Of a stretch of 64,000 bases of DNA, positions 42,856 through 53,120 are shown in pieces. Each line of letters starts with the position of its first letter. Positions within the stretch are counted from its first letter, which is position 1. Under the pieces are notes generated by a model that saw only the letters and a program-made list of their open reading frames with translations, was not told the DNA's origin and did not search any database. Source of the DNA: Acetivibrio alkalicellulosi (GTDB lineage Bacteria > Bacillota > Clostridia > Acetivibrionales > Acetivibrionaceae); contig VLTH01000002.1 of the NCBI GenBank assembly GCA_008125075.1, positions 60,663-124,662 on the forward strand, read 5' to 3'. The position numbers were made by a program, and so were the translations under genes.

Positions 42856-44508
42856 GTGAAAAATGTTAAAAAACTCAGTTTAGTTTTAGCAATTATCCTT
42901 TCTTTAGTTATCAGCCTTCCTGCTTTATCCTTTGCCGATGACAGATATCCAGGTTTTAGAGTGCAGGGAAGATTTTTGTATGATAACACAGGAGAAAAAG
43001 TAATTCTCTATGGCCCAAACATTATGACTATTTGGGGAGAGGTCAGTGGAGAAAAAACTTTTGCAGAAATTGCCAAAACCGGTGCAAACGCAATTAGAAT
43101 TGTGTGGTTGACTACAGGTTCTGCTAGGAACCTTGACTTGGCAATCTATAACTGCAGAAAAAACAATATGATTCCTATGGTAGAACTCCATGATGCTACT
43201 GGAGAATGGCATATGCTACCCATGCTTGTAGATTATTGGACAAGGCCTGATATAGTTGAAGTTATAAAAAAACATCAGGAGTATCTTCTTATAAACATAG
43301 GCAACGAAGTAGGCCAACGAGTATCAGAAAGTGATTTTAAAGAAGGTTATGAGACAGCAGTTAAAAGAATGAGAGAAGCTGGAATACATGTTCCTCTAAT
43401 AATTGACGGTGCTGACTGGGGAAAAGACATAGATATTTTAAAAGCAACAGGACCTTATCTTATAAACGCTGATCCAGATAAAAACCTTATGTTTTCTGTC
43501 CATATGTGGTGGCCATATATGTGGGGTAACAGTGATCAAAGAGTAATAGATGAAATAAGAGAATGTGTTGAAATGGAATTGCCATTAATTGTAGGTGAAT
43601 TTGCTCATCAGTGGGACGAAACACCTATGGGTGCTATTCCTTATGAAACAATATTAGAACAGTGTTATTTAAATGAAATTGGTTACATGCCATGGTCATG
43701 GGGACCTGGGAACAATCCTCAGACATTTCTTGATATGACCACCGACGGTACATTTGATACATTACATGGATGGGGTTTGGAGGTTTGCGTAACTCATGAG
43801 TATAGTATAAAGAATATTGCTGTACGACCTGCTTCCATGCTTAAACCATCTAATGTTCCCCCGCCAGACCTTACTCTTCCTGGAGGAAGTTTGTCCCGTA
43901 ACAAACCTGTTTTTGCTTCATCAACTGAGCCAGATTACGGTAATGTTCCTGAGAATGCCGTAGACGGTAATGTTACAACAAGATGGTCATCTGAATATTC
44001 AGATCCTCAATATATCTATGTGGATCTTGAAGCAGAATATGAAATTGGAAAAGTTTATATCGAATGGGAAGCTGCATATGCAAGACAATATAAAATTCAG
44101 GTTTCAAATGATGCAACAAACTGGACAGATGTTTTTACTGAGTATAGCGGTGATGGAGAAATTGACGAAATAGAATTAGATGCTAAAGGACGTTATGTTC
44201 GAATTTATTGTATGCAAAGAGCAACCCAGTGGGGTAATTCTATTTTTGTTTTTGAGGTATATGGAAAAGACGGTTCTGTAACTCCTCCTCCACCTACTTT
44301 TACTCTTGGTGATATAAACAATGACGGCAAGATTGATTCCACAGATTATATTTTAATGAGAAGACATGTTTTAGAGATAACTACTCTAACAGGAGAAAGT
44401 CTCCTAGCTGCCGATTTGAATGGAGATGGAAAGATAGATTCAACAGACTGTATCCTTCTAAGAAGATACATACTTGATATAATTTCAATATTTCCAGCTC
44501 AAAATTAA
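42856..44508 (+). CDS. Cellulosomal GH5 (subfamily 8-like) mannanase with CBM32-like domain and dockerin
   Basis: The secreted enzyme has a signal peptide (1-27), a GH5 catalytic domain (about 30-330) resembling GH5_8 endo-beta-mannanases (VHMWWPY, DGADWGKDIDI), an F5/8 type C carbohydrate-binding domain (about 350-475) and a type I dockerin (about 485-550). Acid/base Glu151 (NIGNEVG) and nucleophile Glu248 (VGEFAHQW) are both present. The dockerin has two calcium loops, DINNDGKIDSTD and [12 protein letters not shown], both with Ser-Thr at positions 10-11, the Clostridium thermocellum-like specificity pair. The GTG start has a strong AGGAGG. It lies next to an RsgI-type anti-sigma domain gene. 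Mannan specificity is inferred from family resemblance. Confidence 0.93.
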   Translation: MKNVKKLSLVLAIILSLVISLPALSFADDRYPGFRVQGRFLYDNTGEKVILYGPNIMTIWGEVSGEKTFAEIAKTGANAIRIVWLTTGSARNLDLAIYNCRKNNMIPMVELHDATGEWHMLPMLVDYWTRPDIVEVIKKHQEYLLINIGNEVGQRVSESDFKEGYETAVKRMREAGIHVPLIIDGADWGKDIDILKATGPYLINADPDKNLMFSVHMWWPYMWGNSDQRVIDEIRECVEMELPLIVGEFAHQWDETPMGAIPYETILEQCYLNEIGYMPWSWGPGNNPQTFLDMTTDGTFDTLHGWGLEVCVTHEYSIKNIAVRPASMLKPSNVPPPDLTLPGGSLSRNKPVFASSTEPDYGNVPENAVDGNVTTRWSSEYSDPQYIYVDLEAEYEIGKVYIEWEAAYARQYKIQVSNDATNWTDVFTEYSGDGEIDEIELDAKGRYVRIYCMQRATQWGNSIFVFEVYGKDGSVTPPPPTFTLGDINNDGKIDSTDYILMRRHVLEITTLTGESLLAADLNGDGKIDSTDCILLRRYILDIISIFPAQN

Positions 44509-44539
44509 AGGCAAAAACTTTTAAGTCTTTCAACTTCTA

Positions 44540-44580
44540 ATAAAAAGTAACCACTCGCCTGACGGGTGGTTACTTTTTAT
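44540..44580. terminator. Bidirectional terminator between mannanase-like gene and RsgI-domain gene
   Basis: A long near-perfect stem (AAAAAGTAACCAC / GTGGTTACTTTTT, plus TCG/CGG) with T residues on both sides. It ends the mannanase transcript and probably also that of the minus-strand gene at 44587. Confidence 0.85.
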
Positions 44581-44586
44581 TATAGC

Positions 44587-44778
44587 TTAATGTTTTATCC
44601 CTATAGAGATTTGTTCTACTAATTTCTTTACTTTATAATTTTTTATAGGTGGATCAAAGTATATTTTAAGCCCCTCACACATACCAGGCTGTCTTAATAT
44701 TTGAACTATTTCACATTCGTCTGTTATACCAATTGCATAGTCCCCTTGAATCTTTAAAATAATTCCTTTTCTTTTCAA
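44587..44778 (-). CDS. Stand-alone RsgI N-terminal anti-sigma-I domain
   Basis: The 63-residue protein reads MKRKGIILKIQGDYAIGITD, ECEIVQILRQPGMCEGLKIY, the pattern of the RsgI N-terminal domain that binds sigma-I. Full RsgI proteins then have a membrane helix and an outer carbohydrate sensor; here nothing follows, so the domain is solo and cytoplasmic. A frame extends upstream to 44841, but GGAGGTG lies 7 nt before the TTG at 44778, and that start gives exactly the RsgI start. No sigI gene is adjacent. In C. thermocellum RsgI/SigI pairs control cellulosomal genes, so it may tune sigma-I. Identity is from reading the motif; a profile search would decide. Confidence 0.75.
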   Translation of the reverse strand: MKRKGIILKIQGDYAIGITDECEIVQILRQPGMCEGLKIYFDPPIKNYKVKKLVEQISIGIKH

Positions 44779-44885
44779 CCTATAACACCTCCACAGAACC
44801 CTACTTTTTATTATTCGACTGCTACCGTAAATATCAGTCATAATATTTTAATTTTTTTAAAGGAACTCGTTAGCTATAGATAAAC

Positions 44886-44930
44886 ATCGGAGGTTTAGGC
44901 GAAGACTCTACTCTTCCTTAAGATTAAAAA
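44886..44930 (-). repeat. Family F hairpin, copy 3
   Basis: Read on the minus strand: AATCTTAAGGAAGAGTAGAG followed by TCTTCGCCTAAACC. The GAGTAGAGTCTTC segment is identical to that at 12981. The stem is less perfect than in copy 1. Confidence 0.4.
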
Positions 44931-45007
44931 GGCACTCCTCCTCATAGAATAAGATAAACTAAAAACTTGGTGTATCATTTTAGATCTTATAGTTCATTTC
45001 AAGACTT

Positions 45008-45115
45008 AAAAAGGGCTGTTGTACAATGAATGAAAATCCATTGCACACCAACCCTTTTGTTTATTTATACCATAATTAAAACTTTATTTATTGTCACTAC
45101 TTAATAAATATTAGT
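45008..45115. repeat. Family D terminator-bearing repeat, copy 2
   Basis: AAAAAGGGCTGTTGTACAAT pairs with ATTGCACACCAACCCTTTT; on the minus strand a T-run follows, so it can terminate the cellulase transcript. The right-hand 55 bp (TTATTTATACC... AATAAATATTAGTTTTG) match the copy at 37757. Confidence 0.65.
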
Positions 45116-45249
45116 TTTGTAAAAAGCCCCTTCATGTATCTTAGTAGAAGTCTTAGAACGATGTGAAAAACTTCTAACAAAGGCTCGCTGCTCTAAACTT
45201 TTATTTGACTTAGTAAAAGCTTTAAGTAAACTGTATTTTACAATTTAAA

Positions 45250-47664
<2,415 letters not shown>

Positions 47665-47929
47665 TTTTTCTCCTCCTAATAAATCAAATAATTTGTTTTA
47701 ATTGTTTTTTTTTTTTTTAACTATCCTCCTTCCAAACTTTTAATAATACTGTGAAAATAATCACACAAAAATAACATGTAACAATTTAAACCTTTGCTAC
47801 AAGTATTAGCATTTAATAAAAGGTATTTAAATACCATTATTAGACAATATTTTATTTAAATATTGTTTCGAAAGTTTTAGTTTGTTCTGACTTTTTAAAT
47901 TCTAGCTTTTTAAAAGAATCATCTATTCT

Positions 47930-48075
47930 GAAAATAATTTCTAGAATAGAACCTTTTTATTTGATTGGCGTGATATCTACTTTCTAAGGCAAACATTCAC
48001 ATACCCAGAGACTTAATTTCAACTAAACATTCTTATTATGTTGGTGAGCCTTATATTCACGAATGTCTAATGAAC
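47930..48075 (+). repeat. Family A repeat, copy 9
   Basis: TTCTGAAAATAATTTCTAGA, ATAGAACCTTTTTATTTGAT and GTTGGTGAGCCTTATATTCA followed by CGAATGTCTAATG. It is among the more diverged copies. Confidence 0.5.
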
Positions 48076-48326
48076 AAATTTCTATAAAGAAAAGAACATG
48101 ATCTGAAAGGTTACAATACTTAAAAAATCACAGAAAACTACAACTATTTTTAAAACTTAAACTTCTAATAATACTAGATGTTATTCAAATTACTTTCAAA
48201 AACTTTCTTTAAATTATATTTACTTTTCAAGGTACTACTAAAGCTATTATATCACAGTTTAATACTTTATCTACCTTTTTTCAGCATTTTTTTTAAGCAT
48301 TTTTAAAATATAAATTCTCTTAAGAT

Positions 48327-48368
48327 AACGGGTACCTGTAATAAATGTAAAGAAAAATATGCCCCATG
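48327..48368 (+). repeat. Family C short element, copy 4
   Basis: GGGTACCTGTAATAAATGTA followed by AAGAAAAATATGCCCC. It lies in the 1.1-kb gap 47665-48771, which has no gene that I can support. Confidence 0.5.
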
Positions 48369-48621
48369 AAAACAGGTTAACCCAAAGCTAAAGGTTAGGT
48401 CTTTACTCCTAAGTACTCTGGCCTAAATGAAATTTAAAGTAATGATTCAACGTGTAGAAAATGAAGGTTTTGGATATAAGAAAAAAACTAGACTATTATT
48501 TCTGTTTCATGAAGCACAGTTAATTATAATGTCAAAAATCATTAAAAATCAATGTTATATTGGATATATTTCAGGTAGTAAATTTTACAGATATCATTAT
48601 AATGTATAATATATATTATTT

Positions 48622-48729
48622 TTTAGGAATGCTGAACATATAATTTTCACAATTATTTCACTACAGTAATTATTTAATTCTAAATAGTCTGGTGAAAAGT
48701 GAACCCAATATTTCATACATTCCTTAGTT
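48622..48729. repeat. Family B MITE, full copy upstream of leuC
   Basis: TTTTAGGAATGCTGAACATA at the left and CCAATATTTCATACATTCCT at the right are inverted ends; internally CACAATTATTTCACTACAGT pairs with CTGGTGAAAAGTG. About 108 bp. Confidence 0.65.
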
Positions 48730-48771
48730 CAAAAAAATATAATTTAGAATAAATTAAAAAGGATGATTTAC

Positions 48772-50055
48772 ATGAAAAAGACAATAGCTGAAAAAATTTT
48801 TGATGCTCATAGGGTAAATATGCCTTTCCCAGATACTCATGTATTAAAGCTGGATGCAGTTTTTTGTCATGAAATTACTACACCTATTGCCATAACTGAT
48901 TTACAAGCAAGGGGAATGGATAGAGTATTTGACCCTCAGAAAATTAAAGCTGTAATTGACCATGTAACACCAGCAAAAGATAGTAAAACAGCCGAACAAG
49001 GTAAAATACTCCGTGATTGGGCAAGAAAGCATGGTATTAAGGACTTCTTTGATATCGGTCGAAATGGAGTATGTCACGCTATATTTCCTGAAAAAGGATT
49101 TGTACGACCTGGCTACACAATTATAATGGGAGATTCTCATACTTGCACTCATGGAGCTTTTGGAGCTTTTGCTGCTGGAGTTGGTACTACAGACTTAGAA
49201 GTAGGAATACTAAAAGGTGTTTGTGCATTCCACTTTCCTAAAACAATAAAAATAGTACTAAATGGAAAACTTGCACCAGGTGTTTATGCTAAAGATGTAA
49301 TTTTATTTATAATTAAAGAACTTACTGTTAATGGTGCTACAAACATGGTTATGGAATTTACAGGTCCTATTGTTGATGAAATGTCTATGGAATCACGTAT
49401 GACTTTATGTAACATGGCTATAGAAGCTGGTGGCACATGCGGCATTTGCTATCCTGACATGACAACAGTAGATTACCTCTGGGAATTTATAAAGGATGAC
49501 TTTAAAACTAAAGAAGATGCGTTAAAAGAGTATTCAAAATGGGTATCTGACGAAGATGCAGTTTATGAAAAAGTTTATGAGTATGATGTGTCTAATTTAG
49601 AGCCAATGGTTACTTTTGGATACAAGCCTGATCAGGTAAAACCTGTAAGAGAAATGACAGGAACAAAAATTGATCAAGTCTATATAGGAAGCTGTACTAA
49701 TGGTCGTATTGAAGATCTTAGGATCGCAGCACAGATATTAAAAGGTAAAAAGATAGGGGATACTGTACGAGGTATTGTAAGCCCTGCTACACCTGATATA
49801 TATAGCCTTGCACTTAAAGAAGGAATTATTGAGATTTTTCAAGATGCTGGATTTTGTGTAACAAATCCTACATGCGGAGCTTGTCTTGGAATGAGCAATG
49901 GTGTACTTGCTAATGGTGAATCATGTGCAGCTACAACAAACAGAAATTTTAACGGTCGCATGGGAAAAGGTGGAACAGTTCATTTGATGAGTCCTGCAAC
50001 TGCAGCCGCTTCAGCAATTGAAGGAACTATTGTTAATTCAGCTTTGTATGAATAG
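48772..50055 (+). CDS. leuC: 3-isopropylmalate dehydratase large subunit
   Basis: LeuC with LeuD isomerises 2- to 3-isopropylmalate in leucine synthesis and carries a [4Fe-4S] cluster. This is the short, archaeal-type LeuC/homoaconitase family (427 residues). Motifs: MGDSHTCTHGAFGAFAAGVG (with TDLE), GSCTNGRIEDL and TCGACLGMSNG, giving the three cluster cysteines. The ATG at 48772 follows AAAGGATG 5-6 nt away; an earlier ATG at 48763 lies within that signal. leuD follows after 13 bp. Homoaconitase-type substrate use cannot be excluded by eye, and leuA/leuB are absent here. Confidence 0.92.
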   Translation: MKKTIAEKIFDAHRVNMPFPDTHVLKLDAVFCHEITTPIAITDLQARGMDRVFDPQKIKAVIDHVTPAKDSKTAEQGKILRDWARKHGIKDFFDIGRNGVCHAIFPEKGFVRPGYTIIMGDSHTCTHGAFGAFAAGVGTTDLEVGILKGVCAFHFPKTIKIVLNGKLAPGVYAKDVILFIIKELTVNGATNMVMEFTGPIVDEMSMESRMTLCNMAIEAGGTCGICYPDMTTVDYLWEFIKDDFKTKEDALKEYSKWVSDEDAVYEKVYEYDVSNLEPMVTFGYKPDQVKPVREMTGTKIDQVYIGSCTNGRIEDLRIAAQILKGKKIGDTVRGIVSPATPDIYSLALKEGIIEIFQDAGFCVTNPTCGACLGMSNGVLANGESCAATTNRNFNGRMGKGGTVHLMSPATAAASAIEGTIVNSALYE

Positions 50056-50068
50056 AAGGAGGTCTAAG

Positions 50069-50593
50069 ATGAAAAAATTTAGTGGTAAAGTATTGTTCTT
50101 AGATAGAAGTGATATAAACACAGATGAAATAATTCCGGCAAAGTATCTTACTGAAATTACAAAAGAAGCATTAAAGCCATATTTATTAGAAGACTTAAGT
50201 CTATCGAGTTTTGACCCTATGAAAGACATTGATGGCAAATCTGTTATTGTCACTAGAGCAAACTTTGGTTGTGGTTCATCTAGAGAACACGCTCCATGGG
50301 CTTTAGAAGTTAACAATATTAATGTTGTGATTGCAGAGAGCTTTGCTCGTATATTCAGACAAAACATGTACAATTGCGGAATGTTTGCAATTGAACTACC
50401 TAGAGAAAAGATTGATTATCTTTTTGAAACATACAAAAATAAAGATGTCTCCATAGATGTTAATGTTGATAATAATAAAATTATTGTGTCAGCAAATGGA
50501 CAATCTGAAGAGATTGATTTTAATGTTGGAGAATTTGATAAAACCCTTGTTAAAGAGGGCGGTTGGGTTGGTTACGCTGATAAAAATTATTAA
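50069..50593 (+). CDS. leuD: 3-isopropylmalate dehydratase small subunit
   Basis: The 174-residue swivel subunit completes the leuC product's enzyme. Motifs: DRSDINTDEIIPAKYLTEIT, ANFGCGSSREHAPWAL and IFRQNMYNCGMFAIELP. A reading frame opens earlier at 50018 but overlaps leuC. The ATG at 50069 has AAGGAGG 7 nt upstream and is the right start. The operon ends at the terminator 50613. Confidence 0.94.
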   Translation: MKKFSGKVLFLDRSDINTDEIIPAKYLTEITKEALKPYLLEDLSLSSFDPMKDIDGKSVIVTRANFGCGSSREHAPWALEVNNINVVIAESFARIFRQNMYNCGMFAIELPREKIDYLFETYKNKDVSIDVNVDNNKIIVSANGQSEEIDFNVGEFDKTLVKEGGWVGYADKNY

Positions 50594-50612
50594 GTTTAAA
50601 GGATAACATTAT

Positions 50613-50642
50613 AAAAGGGTAGATCTATCAGTCTACCCTTTT
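50613..50642 (+). terminator. Terminator of leuCD
   Basis: AAAAGGGTAGA/TCTACCCTTTT is a perfect 11-bp stem with an 8-nt loop, followed by AATTATT. It is about 20 bp after the leuD stop and bidirectional in form. Confidence 0.8.
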
Positions 50643-50713
50643 AATTATTAAAAGGAGCTCGTTTTATTTCCCTTAAATTTGTTTGCTAAAATGATCTAAT
50701 TTATATATTATGG

Positions 50714-51427
50714 TTAATTTGTTTCTTCTCTAAAAATTTCTATTGTACTTTCCGATTTTAGTTTTTCAATTAATTCATTAACCTTTTGTGAAAATTTATT
50801 ATTTCTAAGTTGTTGCTCTAGCTCCCATTTGTATTCCTCATATTCTGGTATATCTTCCCTTTGTTCTTTGTATTGTTGGTACATTTCTATAATCTCTTCT
50901 TCAAGAACTTGCGGTTCACCAATTACATCTTGAACATACTCTGAAATTAGCATTTCTTTTTCCAGTCTTTCTACTAAAGAGTCTAAGGTAAGTTGTTGTA
51001 ACTCTAGCGAATCTATAAAATCTTGCTCTGTTTCAAATTCAGATTTATACGTTTCTATTTGTTCATTTATTTCATCTCGAGAAACCTGATAGCCATTTTT
51101 TACTGCATTTTGTAACAGCAGTTCATATGAAATCAATGTGTTTAGAGCTTCCTCTAATATTTGAGCTGTTATTTCATCATCAGTAATGTCTACACCCCTC
51201 TGCATATAGCTTACATTCATATTTCGATATATTTTAAATAAATCAAATAACATGATTTCTGTACCATTAACAATAGCTACTGCTGTGTTTTCTGGTGGTT
51301 CTTCTGATGATTCTTCAATAGTTTCTTCTGGTTTATTACACCCAAAAAGTGATATTGATAGTAAAACTACTATAGCAATTAATAATATTTTTTTTAACAA
51401 AATAATAACGCCTCTTTTCCTATACAT
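50714..51427 (-). CDS. SurA N-terminal-type chaperone lipoprotein
   Basis: A 237-residue lipoprotein with a lipobox LFGC (Cys30). The mature part is a helical SurA-like chaperone domain: TAVAIVNGTEIMLFDLFKIY, LEEALNTLISYELLLQNAVK, RDEINEQIETYKSEFETEQD and a coiled-coil tail. It lacks the parvulin isomerase domain. It should act outside the membrane as a foldase or holdase. It resembles the N-terminal half of the foldase at 23001. The ATG at 51427 or a TTG at 51400 (GAGGCG before it) may be the start. Confidence 0.82.
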   Translation of the reverse strand: MYRKRGVIILLKKILLIAIVVLLSISLFGCNKPEETIEESSEEPPENTAVAIVNGTEIMLFDLFKIYRNMNVSYMQRGVDITDDEITAQILEEALNTLISYELLLQNAVKNGYQVSRDEINEQIETYKSEFETEQDFIDSLELQQLTLDSLVERLEKEMLISEYVQDVIGEPQVLEEEIIEMYQQYKEQREDIPEYEEYKWELEQQLRNNKFSQKVNELIEKLKSESTIEIFREETN

Positions 51428-51519
51428 TTATCTAAACCTTTCTATAATAACTATTTTGGCTATGCATATGTCTATTTTTAAGTTTACTAGTAAATTATGA
51501 ATTACATATGAATATAATG

Positions 51520-52230
51520 TTAACTAAGGGCTGACTGAAATATTTGTAAAAATTCTGATAATAGTCTCTCCCCCTTTATTATTGAAATTTTATCAGGAAA
51601 CTTAGATGCCAATGAACACACTGACAACTTATAATGATTGTCTATTTTGTATCTTTTAAAAAAACATTGCTTAAGTTCATTTTGTGTATTAAAGGTGATT
51701 TTCTCATTTTCTATTTTAAAAGAAAATGAATTTAATGGAATGTGTAGCCCCCTACCATCTGCTTTTATATAGCTTTCCTTTAATGTCCACAAGTCAAAAA
51801 AATACTCCAGCCTCTCATTTTCCTTTTTCATAAGCAAATCCTTTGTTTCAGCCTCGGAAAAAAATCTTTCTGCAATCCTAAGATCCATCTCCTTAACTAT
51901 TTCAACATCAATACCCACAGGCATATTGCTTATAGCACACAAAACCCATTGCCCGGAGTGAGATATGTTATAATGAAAATCAGGAAAATCCTTTAGATAA
52001 GGTTTTCCATACTCGCCAGCTTCAAATAATATATCACTATTCTTTATTTTTAATTTTGCAATAATTATTTTTCTAATTATAACCTCTGCAATTAATGACC
52101 TTACTGAATCCTCAAATTTTAAAAATCTTTTTATCCTAGTCTTTTTATTCTCAGGAATATAATTTAAAACCTGTTCAAATAAGTGTTTATCTATCTCATT
52201 TTTAAGTTCTACCGCATATATTTCCAGCAT
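51520..52230 (-). CDS. 4'-phosphopantetheinyl transferase (Sfp family)
   Basis: It transfers phosphopantetheine from CoA to carrier proteins. The 236-residue pseudo-dimeric Sfp type has VGIDVEIVKEMDLRIAERFF (metal Asp/Glu), FSEAETKDLL and WTLKESYIKADGRGL (KExxxKxxGxGL-like motif). AcpS-type enzymes are about 120 residues, so this is the broad-specificity class, used for peptide/polyketide carriers. There is no NRPS/PKS cluster in the window. The only non-fatty-acid carrier visible is the ACP at 14037, so it is a candidate substrate. The start ATG follows AGGTGAAAA. Confidence 0.92.
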   Translation of the reverse strand: MLEIYAVELKNEIDKHLFEQVLNYIPENKKTRIKRFLKFEDSVRSLIAEVIIRKIIIAKLKIKNSDILFEAGEYGKPYLKDFPDFHYNISHSGQWVLCAISNMPVGIDVEIVKEMDLRIAERFFSEAETKDLLMKKENERLEYFFDLWTLKESYIKADGRGLHIPLNSFSFKIENEKITFNTQNELKQCFFKRYKIDNHYKLSVCSLASKFPDKISIIKGERLLSEFLQIFQSALS

Positions 52231-52337
52231 TTTTCACCTCAAAATAACTGTTTATAAGGTTCAATCTTCTAGTACATCTTATTAGACTTTCATAGTCTAA
52301 TCAGTATTATATCACATTACAGTCAAAAGCTTCAATC

Positions 52338-52461
52338 ATGGGTGTTATTAATAAATGTGTAAAAAGTATGCCAAAATTTATGGAGATGTCAAAGCATTAC
52401 TTGTTCAAAAAGGTATAAATATTCCTGAAAATGATTTGTGGATTAATCACAAAAAGGCAAA
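52338..52461 (+). repeat. Family C core joined to a vapC gene fragment
   Basis: GGGTGTTATTAATAAATGTG (family C) is directly followed at 52375 by about 85 bp identical or near-identical to the vapC at 58405: TTATGGAGATGTCAAAGCAT and AAAAGGTATAAATATTCCTG. The peptide reads KIYGDVKALLVQKGINIPEN, DLW, keeping the Trp codon that the other copy has lost. It is a gene relic, not a full toxin. Confidence 0.55.
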
Positions 52462-52641
52462 TTTACCACGCCCTCCTTATTATATTTCATTGTGAAATTA
52501 CATTTTATTACATTACACATCTTCATTATATGATAATAGTTTTCTAAATCCTTTTAACAAAAAACCAGCAGAATAATCTTCTACCGGCCTTTAGCAGTAT
52601 ATGTATAAATTTCATCTTAATAATTTTATAAGAATTATGCT

Positions 52642-52790
52642 TTCCATGGGCAAAGCTTCGCCATCATCCCTTGGCCGCGTTCTGTGCCGGATTCTCATCT
52701 ATTTCCTGAATCTTAACGATAAACTTGTTCAAAGAATCCAGCTTTTCCTCATATGTAGCATTGTTCTGACTGTACCTTTTTTTAGATTAT
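52642..52790 (-). pseudogene. GC-richer C-terminal gene fragment
   Basis: On the minus strand the frame reads YSQNNATYEEKLDSLNKFIV, KIQEIDENPAQNAAKG and stops. Codons use CTG, CCG, GCG and GCC, unlike the host, so the DNA probably came from elsewhere. Only a tail is left and the family is not recognised. The remainder of the 52231-52846 gap shows no gene. Confidence 0.35.
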
Positions 52791-52846
52791 TGTAGGTTTT
52801 ATCCGTAAAAAAGACATAATTATAGAAAATCTAGTCTACTGTAATT

Positions 52847-53053
52847 TTATTTAATACCACTCTTAGTCCTTACATAAGTTATCATATCTTCATTAACCTC
52901 ATTTGAAGCAAGCGTTACTGCCTTCTTAGAACTGTTATTAGTAAGAACACGAGCACCATCTGCCAACTGCCTTGCCCTTTTGCCCACGAGAATACACAGT
53001 GTATATCTGCTGTCTACTTTCTCCATTAATGAACTTATTGACGGGTCTATCAT
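52847..53053 (-). CDS. rpoZ: RNA polymerase omega subunit
   Basis: A 68-residue omega: MIDPSISSLMEKVDSRYTLC, LVGKRARQLADGARVL, then TLASNEVNEDMITYV. These match the conserved N-terminal core that wraps the beta-prime C-terminus. The length is typical of clostridial omega (65-75). In most Firmicutes rpoZ is next to gmk; here it stands alone between repeat debris and a helicase, so either a second copy or a relocated gene. The ATG follows GAGGTGAAATAAC. Confidence 0.88.
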   Translation of the reverse strand: MIDPSISSLMEKVDSRYTLCILVGKRARQLADGARVLTNNSSKKAVTLASNEVNEDMITYVRTKSGIK

Positions 53054-53120
53054 GTTATTTCACCTCAAATCTATATTCAATCTATTTATACTGTAAAGTT
53101 TTTAAAGAATCAAAAAGATA

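Noticed and set aside
48427..48609. 60-codon open frame on the plus strand between repeats C and B
   Set aside because: It has no ribosome-binding site, sits in repeat-rich DNA and its peptide has no recognisable feature.
48610..48771. Possible T-box or riboswitch upstream of leuC
   Set aside because: No T-box sequence (TGGN) or specifier-loop layout was found; the space is filled by the family B MITE.
52601..52795. 64-codon plus-strand frame
   Set aside because: It is the complement of the GC-richer gene tail on the minus strand and has no start signal.
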